Notes under the pieces: generated by a model
The model's database searches: none
Told to the model about the DNA's origin: nothing
What the model saw: only the letters and a program-made list of their open reading frames with translations
Source of the DNA: Arachis hypogaea
Taxonomy: Eukaryota > Streptophyta > Magnoliopsida > Fabales > Fabaceae
Assembly (NCBI RefSeq): GCF_003086295.3
Contig: NC_092048.1
Coordinates: 43,794,222 to 43,858,221, forward strand
Direction of reading: 5' to 3'
DNA: 64,000 bases
Position numbers and translations under genes: made by a program
In this document: positions 53,786-64,000 of the stretch, piece by piece
Position numbering within the stretch: the first letter of the stretch is position 1
Layout: every line of letters starts with the position of its first letter

Positions 53786-54014
53786 TGGCGTTTGAACGCC
53801 CAAACACTGCCTGTTTTGGGCGTTCAGCGCCCAAATGCTGATCTCCTGGGCGTTCAGCGCCCAGTTGCTGCCATTACTGGCGTTCAACGCCCAGTGGGTG
53901 GCCATTCCTGGCGTTGAACGCCCAAATGCTGCCATTACTGGCGTTCAGCGCCCAGTGGATGCCCATTTTGGGCGCTGAACGCCCAAAATGCCCCTTTACT
54001 GGCGTTTTCTTGCC
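53786..54014 (-). repeat. post-pol palindrome array of D
   Basis: Eight units with starts at 53786, 53817, 53847, 53878, 53909, 53939, 53969 and 54000; spacing is always 30 or 31 bp. Units are of the TGGGCGTTCAGCGCCCA and TGGCGTTGAACGCCCA types. Same location as the array of A (8584-8757). Confidence 0.88.
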
Positions 54015-54152
54015 ATTGAGCTCTTTTACTCTGTTTTGTGTGCCGAGGTCTTCTGTAAATGATTATTTACCTTGTTGTCAATGAATTCTATATAAACAAA
54101 TAAAAATAAAAATAGAAATAGGGCAAAATGCTCAGAGGATTGTTGCCCCATG

Positions 54153-54182
54153 GCTGGGTTGCCTCCCAGCAAGCGCTTCTTT
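54153..54182 (-). ncRNA. conserved post-pol hairpin of D
   Basis: The minus strand reads GAAGCGCTTG then CTGGGAGGCAACCCAG, stem (G)CTGGG/CCCAG(C), loop AGGCAA, 30-59 nt after the pol stop. It pairs with 8412-8440 of A, with one compensated stem pair. Confidence 0.55.
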
Positions 54183-54211
54183 ATTGTCTTTAGCTGGACC
54201 TTGCTGAGCTT

Positions 54212-57200
54212 TTAATCTAGCTTCAGCCTTGAGCATTTTTGCTCAGTGTTGCCTTCAAGATAATGCTTGATTCTCTGTCCATTGACAATGAACTTCTTAT
54301 CAGAATCAATATCTTGAAGCTCCACATAACCATATGGTGACACACTTGTAATCACGTATGGTCCCCTCCACCGGGATTTTAGTTTCCCGGGGAATAGCCT
54401 GAGTCTAGAGTTAAACAACAGGACCTTCTGTCCTGGTTCAAAGATTCTAGATGACAGCTTTCTGTCATGCCATTTTTTTTATTTTTCTTTATAAAGCTTG
54501 GCATTTTCGAAAGCTGTGAATCTGAATTCCTCTAGCTCATTTAGCTGGAGCAATCGTTTTTCTCCTGCTAATTTGGCATCTAAGTTTAGGAATCTGGTTG
54601 CCCAGTAGGCCTTATGTTCCAGTTCCACGGGCAAGTGGCATGCCTTACCATACACGAGTTGGTATGGAGAGGTCCCTATAGGGGTCTTGAATGCTGTTCT
54701 GTAAGCCCACAGAGCATCATCCAAGCTCCTTGCCCAATCCTTTCTACGGGTATTTACTGTCCGTTCCAGGATTCTCTTTAATTCTCTGTTAGAGACTTCA
54801 GCTTGCCCGTTGGTTTGTGGATGATATGGAGTGGCCACTTTGTGGCGAATTCCATACCGAACCATGGCAGAGTAAAGCTGTTTATTGCAGAAGTGAGTGC
54901 CCCCATCACTGATTAACACTCTAGGGACACCAAACCTGCTAAAGATATGTTTTTGGAGGAACTTCAGCACTGTTTTAGTATCATTGGTGGGTGTGGCAAT
55001 AGCCTCAACCCATTTTGATACATAGTCAACTGCCACCAGAATATAAGTGTTTGAGTATGATGGTGGGAAAGGTCCCATGAAGTCAATTCCCCATACATCA
55101 AACAACTCTATTTCCAAGATTTCTTGTTGAGGCATGGCGTAACCATGAGGCAGATTACCAGCTCTTTGGCAACTGTCACAATTACGTACAAACTCTCGGG
55201 AATCTTTATAGAGTGTAGGCCAATAGAAGCCACATTGGAGAACCTTGGTGGCTGTTCGCTCACCTCCGAAATGGCCTCCATATTGAGATCCATGGCAATG
55301 CCATAGGATTCTCTGTGCTTCCTCTCTGGGGACACACCTACGGATAATTCCGTCTGCACATCTCTTAAAGAGATAGGGCTCATCCCACAAGTAGTACTTT
55401 GCATCAGTAATTAGTTTCCTTTTTTGTATTCTATTGTACTCCTTGGGTATGAACCTTGCAGCTTTATAGTTTGCAATATCGGCAAACCATGGTGCTTCCT
55501 GAATGGCAAATAGATGCTCATCAGGGAACGTCTCAGAGATCTCAAGGAAGGGGAGGGACGTCCCTTCCACTGGCCCTATCCGGGACAGATGATCAGCTAC
55601 TTGGTTCTCTGTCCCTTTTCTGTCTCTTATTTCTATATCAAACTCTTGCAGAAGCAATACCCATCTGATGAGCCTGGGTTTTGAATCCTGCTTTGTGAGT
55701 AGATATTTAAGAGCAGCATGGTCAGTGTACACAATCACTTTTGATCCTACTAAGTATGATCTGAACTTGTCAATGGCGTAAACCACTGCAAGTAGTTCTT
55801 TTTCTGTGGTTGTGTAATTTTTCTGGGCATCATTTAGAACGCGACTGGCATAATAAATGACATGCAGAAGCTTGTCATGCCTCTGTCCCAATACTGCACC
55901 AATGGCATGATCACTGGCATCACACATTAACTCAAATGGCAATGTCCAGTCTGGTGCAGAAATGACTGGTGCTGTGACCAGCTTAGCTTTCAGCGTTTCA
56001 AACGCCTGCAGGCATGCTGTGTCAAACACGAATGGCGTGTCAGCAGCTAGCAGATTGCTTAGAGGTTTTGCGATTTTTGAAAAATCCTTTATAAACCTCC
56101 TATAGAATCCTGCATGCCCCAAAAAGCTTCTGATTGCCTTAACATTGGCAGGTGGTGGTAATTTTTCAATTACCTCTATTTTTGCTTGATCCACCTCTAT
56201 TCCTTTGTTTGAGATTTTATGCCCAAGAACAATTCCTTCAGTCACCATGAAGTGACACTTTTCCCAGTTTAAAACTAGGTTGGTTTCTTGGCATCTTTTC
56301 AGAACAAGTTTCAGGTGATCAAGACAGGAGCTGAATGAGTCTCCATATACTGAGAAGTCATCCATGAAGACTTCCAGAAATTTTTCCACCATATCAGAGA
56401 AAATAGAGAGCATGCATCTCTGGAAGGTTGCAGGTGCATTGCATAGCCCAAAGGGCATCCTTCTATAAGCAAACACTCCGGATGGACATGTGAATGCTGT
56501 TTTCTCTTGATCCTGGGGATCTACTGCAATCTGGTTATAGCCTGAGTAGCCATCCAAAAAGCAGTAGTAATCATGACATGCTAGTCTCTCTAGCATCTGG
56601 TCTATGAATGGTAAAGCAAGATGATCCTTTCTGGTGGCTGTATTGAGCCTTCTGTAGTCAATACACATGCGCCACCCTGTAATTGTTCTTGTAGGAACCA
56701 GTTCATTTTTTTCATTGTGAATCACTGTCATGCCTCCCTTTTTTGGGACGACTTGAACAGGGCTCACCCAGGGGCTATCAGAAATGGGATAAATAATCCC
56801 AGCCTCTAGTAATTTGGTGACCTCTTTCTGCACCACTTCCTTCATGGCTGGATTTAGCCGCCTCTGTGGTTGAACCACTGGTTTGGCATTATCCTCCAAT
56901 AGGATTTTGTGCATGCATCTAGCTGGGCTTATGCCCTTAAGGTCACCTATGGACCACCCAAGAGCTGTCTTGTGTGTCCTTATCACTTGAATAAGTGCTT
57001 CCTCTTCCTGTGAATTTAAAGCAGAGCTTATGATCACTGGAAAGGTGTCACCTTCTCCTAGAAATGCATATTTCAAGGATGGTGGCAGTGGCTTGAGCTC
57101 CGGTTTATGAGGTTTTTCCTCTTTCAGAAGAAAGTTCAGAGGCTCTTTCATGTCCCCTGAATCCTCCAAATCAGGCTGAACATCCTTAAAGATGTCTTCC

Positions 57201-58027
57201 AACTCTGATTCGAGACTCTCAGCCATGTTGATCTCTTCTACCAAAGAGTCAATAAGGTCAACTTTCATGCAGTCTGTTGATGTGTCTGGATGCTGCATGG
57301 CTTTGACAGCGTTCAACTTGAACTCGTCATCGTTGACTCTCAGGGTTATTTCCCCCTGTTGGACGTCAATGAGGGATCGTCCAGTTGCTAGGAAGGGTCT
57401 TCCTAGAATGAGAGTGGCACTCTTGTGCTCCTCCATTTCCAGCACAACAAAGTCAGTGGGAAAGGCGAATGGCCCAACTCTGACAATCATGTCCTCAATC
57501 ACGCCTGATGGGTATTTAGTGGAACCATCAGCAAGTTGGAGACATATCCGGGTTGGTTTAACTTCTTCAGTTAAGCCAAGCTTCCTGATAGTGGATGCAG
57601 GTATTAGGTTGATGCTTGCCCCAAGATCGCATAAGGCTGTCTTGGTGCAATCACCTTCCAATATGCATGGTATCAGAAAACTCCCAGGGTCTTTAAGCTT
57701 TTCAGGAAAGCTTTTCAGAATGACTGCACTGCATTCTTCAGTGAGGAGAACTCTTTCTGTTTCTCTCCACTCCTTTTTATGACTCAAGATCTCTTTCATG
57801 AACTTGGCATAAGAAGGTATTTGCTCAAGTGCCTCTGCAAAAGGAATCTTTATTTCAAGAGTCCTTAGATAATCTGCAAAGCGAGCAAATTGCTTATCCT
57901 GCTCCTCTTTCCGGAGTTTTTGAGGATAAGGTATCTTGGCTTTATATTCCTCAACCTTAGTGGTTAAAGAAGCCTTTTTAGAGGGGTTGTTATCAGCACT
58001 TGTGTGTGTCTGATCCCTCACTGGCAA
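54212..58027 (-). pseudogene. protease, RT, RNase H and integrase of D, one stop near the end
   Basis: An open frame of 1,182 codons (58027-54479), then TAA, then 88 more codons in the same frame to 54212. Protease: [13 protein letters not shown] (D-L-G as in Athila) and [69 protein letters not shown] and the FMDDF catalytic pair. RNase [44 protein letters not shown]. Integrase: an HHCC zinc site ([18 protein letters not shown]), then the DDE core [35 protein letters not shown], and a C-terminal GPYVITSVSPYGYVELQD. All catalytic residues are present. The late stop would remove only the integrase tail. Confidence 0.9.
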
Positions 58028-59293
58028 TTAAGTACCAGAGTCAGAAGCTGGAGTGACGTTACACGCCAACTCACTGTCTGTTCCTGGCGCCTGAACGCCA
58101 GAAATGTGCCCATTTTGGGCGTTCAACGCTGAATTATGCCCCCTTTGGGCGTTCAACGCCAGATTTTTGCCCATTTCTGGCGTTGAACGCCAATCCTGCC
58201 TTGTTTCTGGCGCTGAACGCCAGTTTTGGGCATGGTCTGGGCGTTCAGCGCCAGCCTTCCATCCATTTTCTGGCGTTTTAGTGCCAGAATTATTTTTCCC
58301 TGGGATCTTACTGTCTTCAGGGGAATCTTTGGTGGGTCGCTCATTTCTTGAATTTTTGATGCCTTGAGGTGGGGTATTTAATGTTTTCCCACTTCTTAGT
58401 TGAACTGCTTGGCATTCTTCTGCTATTTGCTTTGATAGCTGCTGCTTTGTTTGCTTAAACTGTTCGTCCATGTGTATATTAGCTATCCTTGTTTCCTGTA
58501 ACCTGTCTTTGAATTCAGCTAGCTGCTTTGTTAGAAAATCTAATTGCTGATTGAATTCAGCAGCTTGTTTTACAGTACTGAATTCAACAGTTACTGTTTT
58601 AACCTCTTCATTCATGGAAGGGTTGCTGCTTAGATACAGATGCTGATTCCTGGCAACTGTATCAATGAGCTCTTGAGCTTCTTCAATTGTCTTTCTCATA
58701 TGGATAGATCCACCAGCTGAGTAATCTAAAGACATCTGAGCTCCTTCTGCAAGCCCATAGTAGAAGATGTCTAACTGAACCCACTCTGAAAACATTTCAG
58801 AGGGGCATTTTCGTAGCATCTCTCTGTATCTCTCCCAGGCATCATAAAGAGATTCATTATCTCCTTGTTTAAAGCCTTAGATGTCCAGCCTTAGCTGTGT
58901 CATCCTTTTTGGAGGGAAATATTGATTCAGGAATTTTTCTGTCAGCTGTTTCCATGTTCTTATGCTGGCCTTAGGTTGGTTATTTAACCACCTCTTAGCT
59001 TGATCTTTTACAGCAAATGGAAACAGTAATAGTCTGTAGACATCCTGATCTATTTCCTTATCATGTACTGTATCAGCAATTTGTAAAAATTGTGCCAGAA
59101 ACTCTGTAGGTTCTTCCTGTGGAAGACCGGAATACTGACAACTTTGTTGCACCATGATAATGAGCTGAGGATTCAACTCAAAGCTACTAACTCCAATGGA
59201 GGGTATGCAGATGCTACTCCCATATGAAGCAGTAGAGGGGTTAGAATATGACCCCAAAGTCCTCCTGGACTGTCCATCTCCACTTATGTCCAT
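58028..59293 (-). pseudogene. gag of element D, one internal stop
   Basis: ATG at 59293 (MDISGDGQSRRTLGSY); a single frame to the TAA at 58030-58028, interrupted only by a TAA at 58876-58874 where C has CAA (LDIQGFKQ). It has the capsid-type retrotransposon gag domain as in C, a coiled-coil stretch (QQLDFLTKQLAEFKDRLQ), then a linker encoded by seven ~31-bp palindrome units (58085-58290), translated as LALNAQ, GVQ and WRSTPE-type repeats. The 58030 stop is followed in the same frame by LPVRDQ..., so gag and pol were one frame or are joined by readthrough. I favour mutation, since C does not share this stop. Confidence 0.85.
58085..58290 (-). repeat. coding palindrome array of D (gag-protease linker)
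   Basis: Seven units with starts at 58085, 58116, 58146, 58178, 58208, 58238 and 58271 (30-33 bp apart), mostly TGGCGTTGAACGCCA or TGGGCGTTCAACGCC. Because the period is not always a multiple of three, the repeat is read in changing frames along the protein. Confidence 0.85.
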
Positions 59294-60296
59294 GATGGAT
59301 ATATGGATATGACTTGGACTGATTTACCTTTTTATTTATTTTATTTTATAAGAAGTGAATACTTAAATAAAATAAAATAACTAAAAAGGATTTGGATTTT
59401 AAAATTTTTTTTTTCGTAAAAAATAAAATAAAAATTAATTAGTTAAAAAAAGAAATTTTTGAAAAAGAGGGAAGATATTTTCGAAAATTAGAGAGAGAGA
59501 GAGAGTTAGTTAGGTAGTTTTGAGAAAGTTAAGAAACAAACAAAAAGTTAGTTGGTTGGTTAAAACAAATTTTGAAAAGATAGGAAGTTAGGAAGTTAGA
59601 AGAGATATTTTGAAAAGATATTTTTGAATTTAGTGAGGAGAGAGAAAAACAATAAGATAGTACAAGATTTAAAATTTTTAGATCTAATGCTCCTTGTTTT
59701 CGAAAAATTTGGAGGGAAAACACCAAGGAACACCAAACTTAAAAATTTTAAGATCAAGACACAAGGAAAACTCAAGAACACTTTGAAGACTCACAAGAAC
59801 ACAAGAACATGAAGAAAGAACACCAAACTTAAAATTTTTAGAAAACCAAACCAAAATTTTCGAAAATCAAAGGAAAATCAACAAGAAAACACCAAACTTA
59901 AAGTTTGGCACAAGATTTAATAGAAAAAAATATTTTTGAAAAAGAAGGTTTTGAAAAGAGTATAAAAGATTCTAACCCAATTACCAAGAACACAGATTAA
60001 CGCTCTAGCCAAATGAGTTATGGGACCTTCAAAAATTTTAAGAAAGATTATTTTTGAAAACACCAAACTTAAAGTTTGGCACAGGATTTAATAGAAAAGT
60101 TATTTTTGAAAAAGGTTTTTAAAAAAAATATGATAGCCAATTATCATGAACATAAACACCACGTTCTAAATAACTGAGCTATAAGTTTAAAGTATTTTAA
60201 CAAGGGATAAATAATAAAAGACTCTAAACCAAAAAAGGAAAGATTTTTCCTAATCTAAGCAACAAAATAATCCGTCAGTTGTTCAAACACGAACAA
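59294..60296 (-). other. leader of element D with duplicated tRNA-like unit
   Basis: Non-coding. Minus-strand order: tRNA-like segment (60185-60131), spacer, GTGCCAAACTTTAAGTTTGGTGT (60074-60060), second tRNA-like segment (60025-59971), spacer, a second CCAAACTTTAAGTTTGGTGT (59906-59889), then two more TAAGTTTGGTGT copies (59831-59820 and 59741-59730). The unit period is 171 bp. C has the unit once. Confidence 0.7.
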
Positions 60297-60314
60297 TCCC
60301 CGGCAACGGCGCCA
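60297..60314 (-). other. primer-binding site of D (tRNA-Asp)
   Basis: The minus strand reads TGGCGCCGTTGCCGGGGA, a perfect 18-nt complement of the tRNA-Asp 3' end, 6 nt from the LTR. Confidence 0.9.
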
Positions 60315-60320
60315 AAAACT

Positions 60321-61861
60321 TGGTGCACGAATTGTGAATCACACTTTTCACAACGCGTACCACTAACCAGCAAGTGTACTGGGTCGTCCAAGTAATACCT
60401 TACGTGAGTAAGGGTCGAATCCCACGGAGATTGTTGGTTTGAAGCAATCTATGGTTATCTTGTAAATCTTAGTCAGGAAGTCAATTATGTTTATCAGTTG
60501 AATTATGAATAACCAAGAGAGCATAAATTAAAGGTTACTTGTTGTGCAGTAATGGAGAATATGTTGGAGTTTTGGAGATGCTTTGTCTTCTGAATCTCTG
60601 CTTTCCTCTGTCCTCTGATTCACGCACGCACGTCCTCCTATGGCAAGCTGTGTGTTGGTGGATCACCGTTGTCAATGGCTACCTTCCATCCTTCCAGTGA
60701 AAACTACGCTCACGCGCTCTGTCACAGCACGGGTAATCACCGGTTGGTTCTCGATCCGGTTGGAATAGGATTTACTATCCTTTTGCATCTGTCACTAACG
60801 CCTAGCCTTCAGGAGTTTGAAGCTCATCACAGTCACTCAATCCTTGAATCCTACTCGGAATACCACAGACAAGGTTTAGACGTTCCGGATTCTCATGAAT
60901 GCCGCCATCAGTTCTAGCTTATACCACGGAGATTCTGATTAAGAGATCTCAGAGATACTCATTCAATCGGATATAGAACGGAGGTGGTTGTCAGGTACAC
61001 GTTCATAGTTTGAGGAAGGTGATGAATGTCACTGATCATCACCTTCATCACAGTTAAGCGCGAATGAACATCTTAGATAGGAACAAGCGTGTTTGAATAG
61101 AAAACAGAAATACTTGCATTAATTCATCGAGACACAGCAGAGCTCCTCACCCCCAACAATGGGGTTTAGAGACTCATGCCGTCAGAGAATACAAAGTTTA
61201 GATCTGAAATGTCATGAGATACAAAATAAGTCTCTAAAAGCTGTTTAAATACTAAACTAGTAGCCTAGGGTTACAAAATATGAGTGGACTATGATGAATG
61301 ATGCAGAGGTCCACTTCTGGGGCCCACTTGGTGTGTGCTGGGGCTGAGATTTGAGTGAGTCACGTGCAGAGGCCATTTGTGGAGTTGAACGCCAGTTTTT
61401 ATGCCAGTTTGGGCGTTCAACTCCAGTTTTTGATCCTTTTCTGGCGCTGGACGCCAGAATTGGGCAGAGAACTGGCGTTGAAAGCCAGTTTACGTCGTCT
61501 ATCCTTGTGCAAGATATGGACTATTATATATTGCTGGAAAGCCCTGGATGTCTACTTTCCAATGCAATTGGAAGCATGCCATTTCGAGTTCTGTAGCTCC
61601 AGAAAATCTAATTTGAGTGCAGGGAGGTCAGAATCCAACAGCATTAGCAGTCCTTTTTCAGCCTGAATCAGATTTTTGCTCAGCTCCTTCAATTTCAGCC
61701 AGAAAAATACCTGAAATTACAGAAAAACACACAACTCATAGTAAAGTCCAGAAATATGAATTTTTCCTAAAAAATACTAGAAATAGACTAAAAACTAACT
61801 AAAACATACTCTAAACTATATGAAATTATCCCCAAAAAGCGTATAAAATATCCGCTCATCA
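60321..61861 (-). repeat. 5' LTR of element D
   Basis: 1,541 bp; on the plus strand it starts TGGTGCACGAA and ends CCGCTCATCA. The palindrome cluster is at ~61386-61490. Confidence 0.94.
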
Positions 61862-64000
61862 GAGTTTTATGATACCATGCATATTAGAGGGTAACTGAAC
61901 CAAGACAGCTCTATATGATCTTAGGACAAGCATCAACCTAATCCCTGCATCCACTATCAGAAAGCTTGGCTTGACTGAAGAGGTCAAACCAACCCGGATC
62001 TGTCTTCAACTTGCTGATGGCTCCATTAAATACCCATCAGGCATAATTGAGGATATGATTGTCAAGGTTGGGCCATTTGCCTTCCCTACTGACTTTGTAG
62101 TGCTGGAAATGGAGGAGCACAAGAGTGTAATTCTCATTCTAGGAAGACCATTCCTAGCAACTGGACGAACCCTCATTGACGTCCAAAAAGGGGAGATAAC
62201 CCTGAGAGTCAATGAGGATGAGTTTAAGTTGAATGTTGTCAAAGCTATGCAACATCCAAACACATCAGACGACTGCCTGGGCGTTGATATTATTGACTCC
62301 CTGGTGGAAGAGGTCCATATGACTGAGAGTCTTGAATCAGAGCTAGAGGACATTTTTAAAGATGTTCAGCCTGATCTGGAGGAACCAGAGGAAATAAAAG
62401 AACCTCTGAAAACTCCTCAGGAAGAGGAGAAACCTCCTAAACCCAAGCTCAAACCACTACCACCATCCCTGAAATATGCATTTCTGGGAGAAGGTGACAC
62501 TTTTCTTGTAATCATAAGCTCTACTTTAGGACCACAGGAAGAGAAAGCACTAATTCAGGTGCTAAGGACACACAAGACAGCTCTTGGGTGGTCCATAAGT
62601 GATCTTAAGGGCATTAGCCCAGCCAGATGCATGCACAAGATCCTATTGGAGGATGATGCTAAGCCAGTGGTTCAATGACAGAGGCAGCTAAATCCCGCCA
62701 TGAAGGAGGTGGTGCAGAGAGAGGTTACTAAGTTACTAGAGGCTGGGATTATCTATCCTATTTCTGATAGCCCCTGGGTGAGCCCTGTCTATGTTGTCCC
62801 TAAGAAGGGAGGAATGACAGTGGTTCATAATGAAAAGAATGAATTGGTTCCTACAAGAACAGTTACAGGGTGGCGTATGTGTATTGACTACAGAAGGCTC
62901 AATACAGCCACCGGGAAGGATCATTTTTCTTTACCATTCATAGACCAGATGCTAGAGAGACTAGCAGGTCATGAATATTACTGCTTTTTGGATGGCTATT
63001 TAGGTTACAACTAAATTACAGTAGATCCTCAGGACCAAGAGAAAACAGCATTCACATGTCCTTCTGGTGTGTTTGCCTACAGAAGGATGCCTTTTGGTCT
63101 ATGTAATGCACCTGCAACCTTTCAGAGGTGCATGCTCTCTATCTTCTCTGATATGGTAGAGAAGTTTCTGGAAGTCTTCATGGATGACTTTTCAGTATTT
63201 GGAGACTCATTCAGCTCCTGCCTTAACCATTTAGCACTTGTTCTGAAAAGATGCCAAGAGACCAACCTAGTTTTAAACTGGGAAAAATGTCACTTTATGG
63301 TGACTGAAGGAATTGTCCTTGGGCATAAAATTTCAAACAAGGGAATAGAGGTGGATCAAGCTAAAGTTGAAGTAATTGAAAAATTACCACCATCTGCCAA
63401 TGTTAAGGCAATCAGAAGCTTTCTGGGCATGCAGGATTCTATAGGAGGTTTATAAAGGATTTTTCAAAAATTACAAAACCTTTGAGCAATCTGCTAGCTG
63501 CTGACACGCCATTTGTGTTTGACACAAAGTGTCTGCAGGCGTTTGAGACCCTGAAAGCTAAGCTAGTCACAACACCAGTTATTTCTGCACCAGACTGGAC
63601 ATTACCATTCGAACTAATGTGTGATGCCAGTGACCATACCATTGGTGCAGTATTGGGACAGAGGCATAACAGCTTCTGCATATCATTTATTATGCTAGCA
63701 GTGTTTTAAATGATGCCCAGAAAAATTACACAACCACAGAAAAGAATTACTTGCAGTGGTTTATGCATTGACAAGTTTAGATCCTACTTAGTAGGATCAA
63801 AAGTGATTGTGTACACTAACCATGCTGCTCTTAAATATCTACTCACAAAGCAGGATTCAAAGCCCAGGCTCATAAGATGGGTGTTACTTCTGCAAGAGTT
63901 TGATATAGAAATAAGAGACAGAAAAGAGACAGAGAATCAAGTAGCTGATCACATGTCCCGGATAGAACCAGTACAGAGCATTCCTTCTCCTACTGAGATC
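61862..64000 (+). pseudogene. protease, reverse transcriptase and RNase H of C, continued
   Basis: After D, the frame resumes (SFMIPCILEG). A TGA follows at about 61895, and the protease active-site motif CDLGAS reads YDLRTS. Next: [17 protein letters not shown] (62140-62190), the RT with [38 protein letters not shown] and the FMDDF catalytic site (63180-63194), then RNase H ([21 protein letters not shown]). Further damage: TGA at ~62676, TAA at ~63012 (Gln in D), a one-base loss near 63428, and frame slips near 63665 and 63740. The window ends inside the RNase H/integrase linker. Confidence 0.85.

Larger units (their letters stand above)
49543..61861 (-). mobile_element. element D: near-complete Athila-like LTR retrotransposon
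   Basis: 12,319 bp on the minus strand, inserted in the protease region of C. LTRs of identical length (60321-61861 as 5', 49543-51083 as 3', 1,541 bp each) differ at only about 13 sites by eye (<1%). Flanks are GAGCT (49538-49542) and GAGTT (61862-61866), one mismatch. Order on the minus strand: LTR, tRNA-Asp primer site, leader, gag, protease-RT-RNase H-integrase, hairpin, palindrome array, third ORF, 3' module, LTR. Only three in-frame stops spoil gag-pol (58876-58874, 58030-58028, 54481-54479). It is a young copy of the likely autonomous partner of A. Confidence 0.94.
45097..64000 (+). mobile_element. element C: Athila-like LTR retrotransposon, split by element D, runs off the window
   Basis: 5' LTR 45097-46635, primer site 46642-46659, leader to 48021, gag 48022-48990, protease start 49167-49542, then the inserted element D (49543-61861), then protease, RT and RNase H from 61862 to the window end. 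Same family as D (gag starts MDISG in both) and related to A (same LTR ends, TGATGAGCGG and GTGCACCA). Several stops and frameshifts make it inactive. The 3' part lies beyond 64000. Confidence 0.9.

Noticed and set aside
57192..57782. 196-codon plus-strand frame
   Set aside because: Antisense shadow of the protease region of D.

Overview
This is a plant nuclear window, most likely from a legume and probably from peanut (Arachis). The evidence is the large AT-rich intergenic space, multi-level nested LTR retrotransposons with tRNA-Asp and tRNA-iMet primer sites, plant G-type lectin receptor kinases, a plant-mobile-domain gene remnant, and a ~207-bp MITE similar in size to peanut AhMITE1. The genus rests on my recollection of peanut-like repeat sequences; no database was searched. 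There is no bacterial, phage or defence-system content.

Layout. (1) 1-13440: an old Tat/Ogre-like Ty3-gypsy remnant is split by an 11.5-kb Athila-like element, here called A (849-12354, target duplication ATAAC). A is itself interrupted by a reverse-oriented solo LTR (4458-6150, target duplication TCAAT). A keeps gag-protease but has no reverse transcriptase or integrase, so it is non-autonomous. (2) 14225-19182: a decayed LINE on the minus strand. (3) 20300-40597: the only host-gene cluster, with three G-type lectin receptor-like kinases: gene 1 (+), gene 2 (+) and gene 3 (-, two exons). Between them lie a degenerate Ty1-copia element (27502-33498), a scrap of a fourth kinase gene, a Mutator-like element with long inverted repeats (33740-35350), a duplicated gene-3 3' flank and a MITE (36173-36379). 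(4) 42167-45096: a plant-mobile-domain gene fragment abutting a minus-strand Ty3-gypsy piece. (5) 45097-64000: an Athila-like element C on the plus strand, running off the window. It is split at its protease by a same-family element D in the opposite orientation (49543-61861). D is nearly complete, with gag, protease, RT, RNase H, integrase and a third env-position ORF.

How it fits together. Gene 2 keeps all kinase catalytic residues. Genes 1 and 3 have both lost the catalytic-loop aspartate (HCN instead of HCD), and gene 1 has also lost the ATP-binding lysine, so the cluster pairs an active kinase with probable pseudokinases. Elements A, C and D share LTR ends and the tRNA-Asp primer site; A and D, the two whose 3' halves are visible, also share the 3' non-coding architecture. 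A could therefore be a parasite of a D-like partner.

Most unusual signals. A 35-nt module (an 18-nt hairpin, exactly 5 nt, then TAAGTTTGGTGT) occurs twice each in A and D, with a compensatory base-pair change. Palindromes of the GGCGTTNAACGCC type are phased every ~31 bp in LTRs, at the gag-protease junction and after pol. tRNA-like segments sit in the leaders of C and D.
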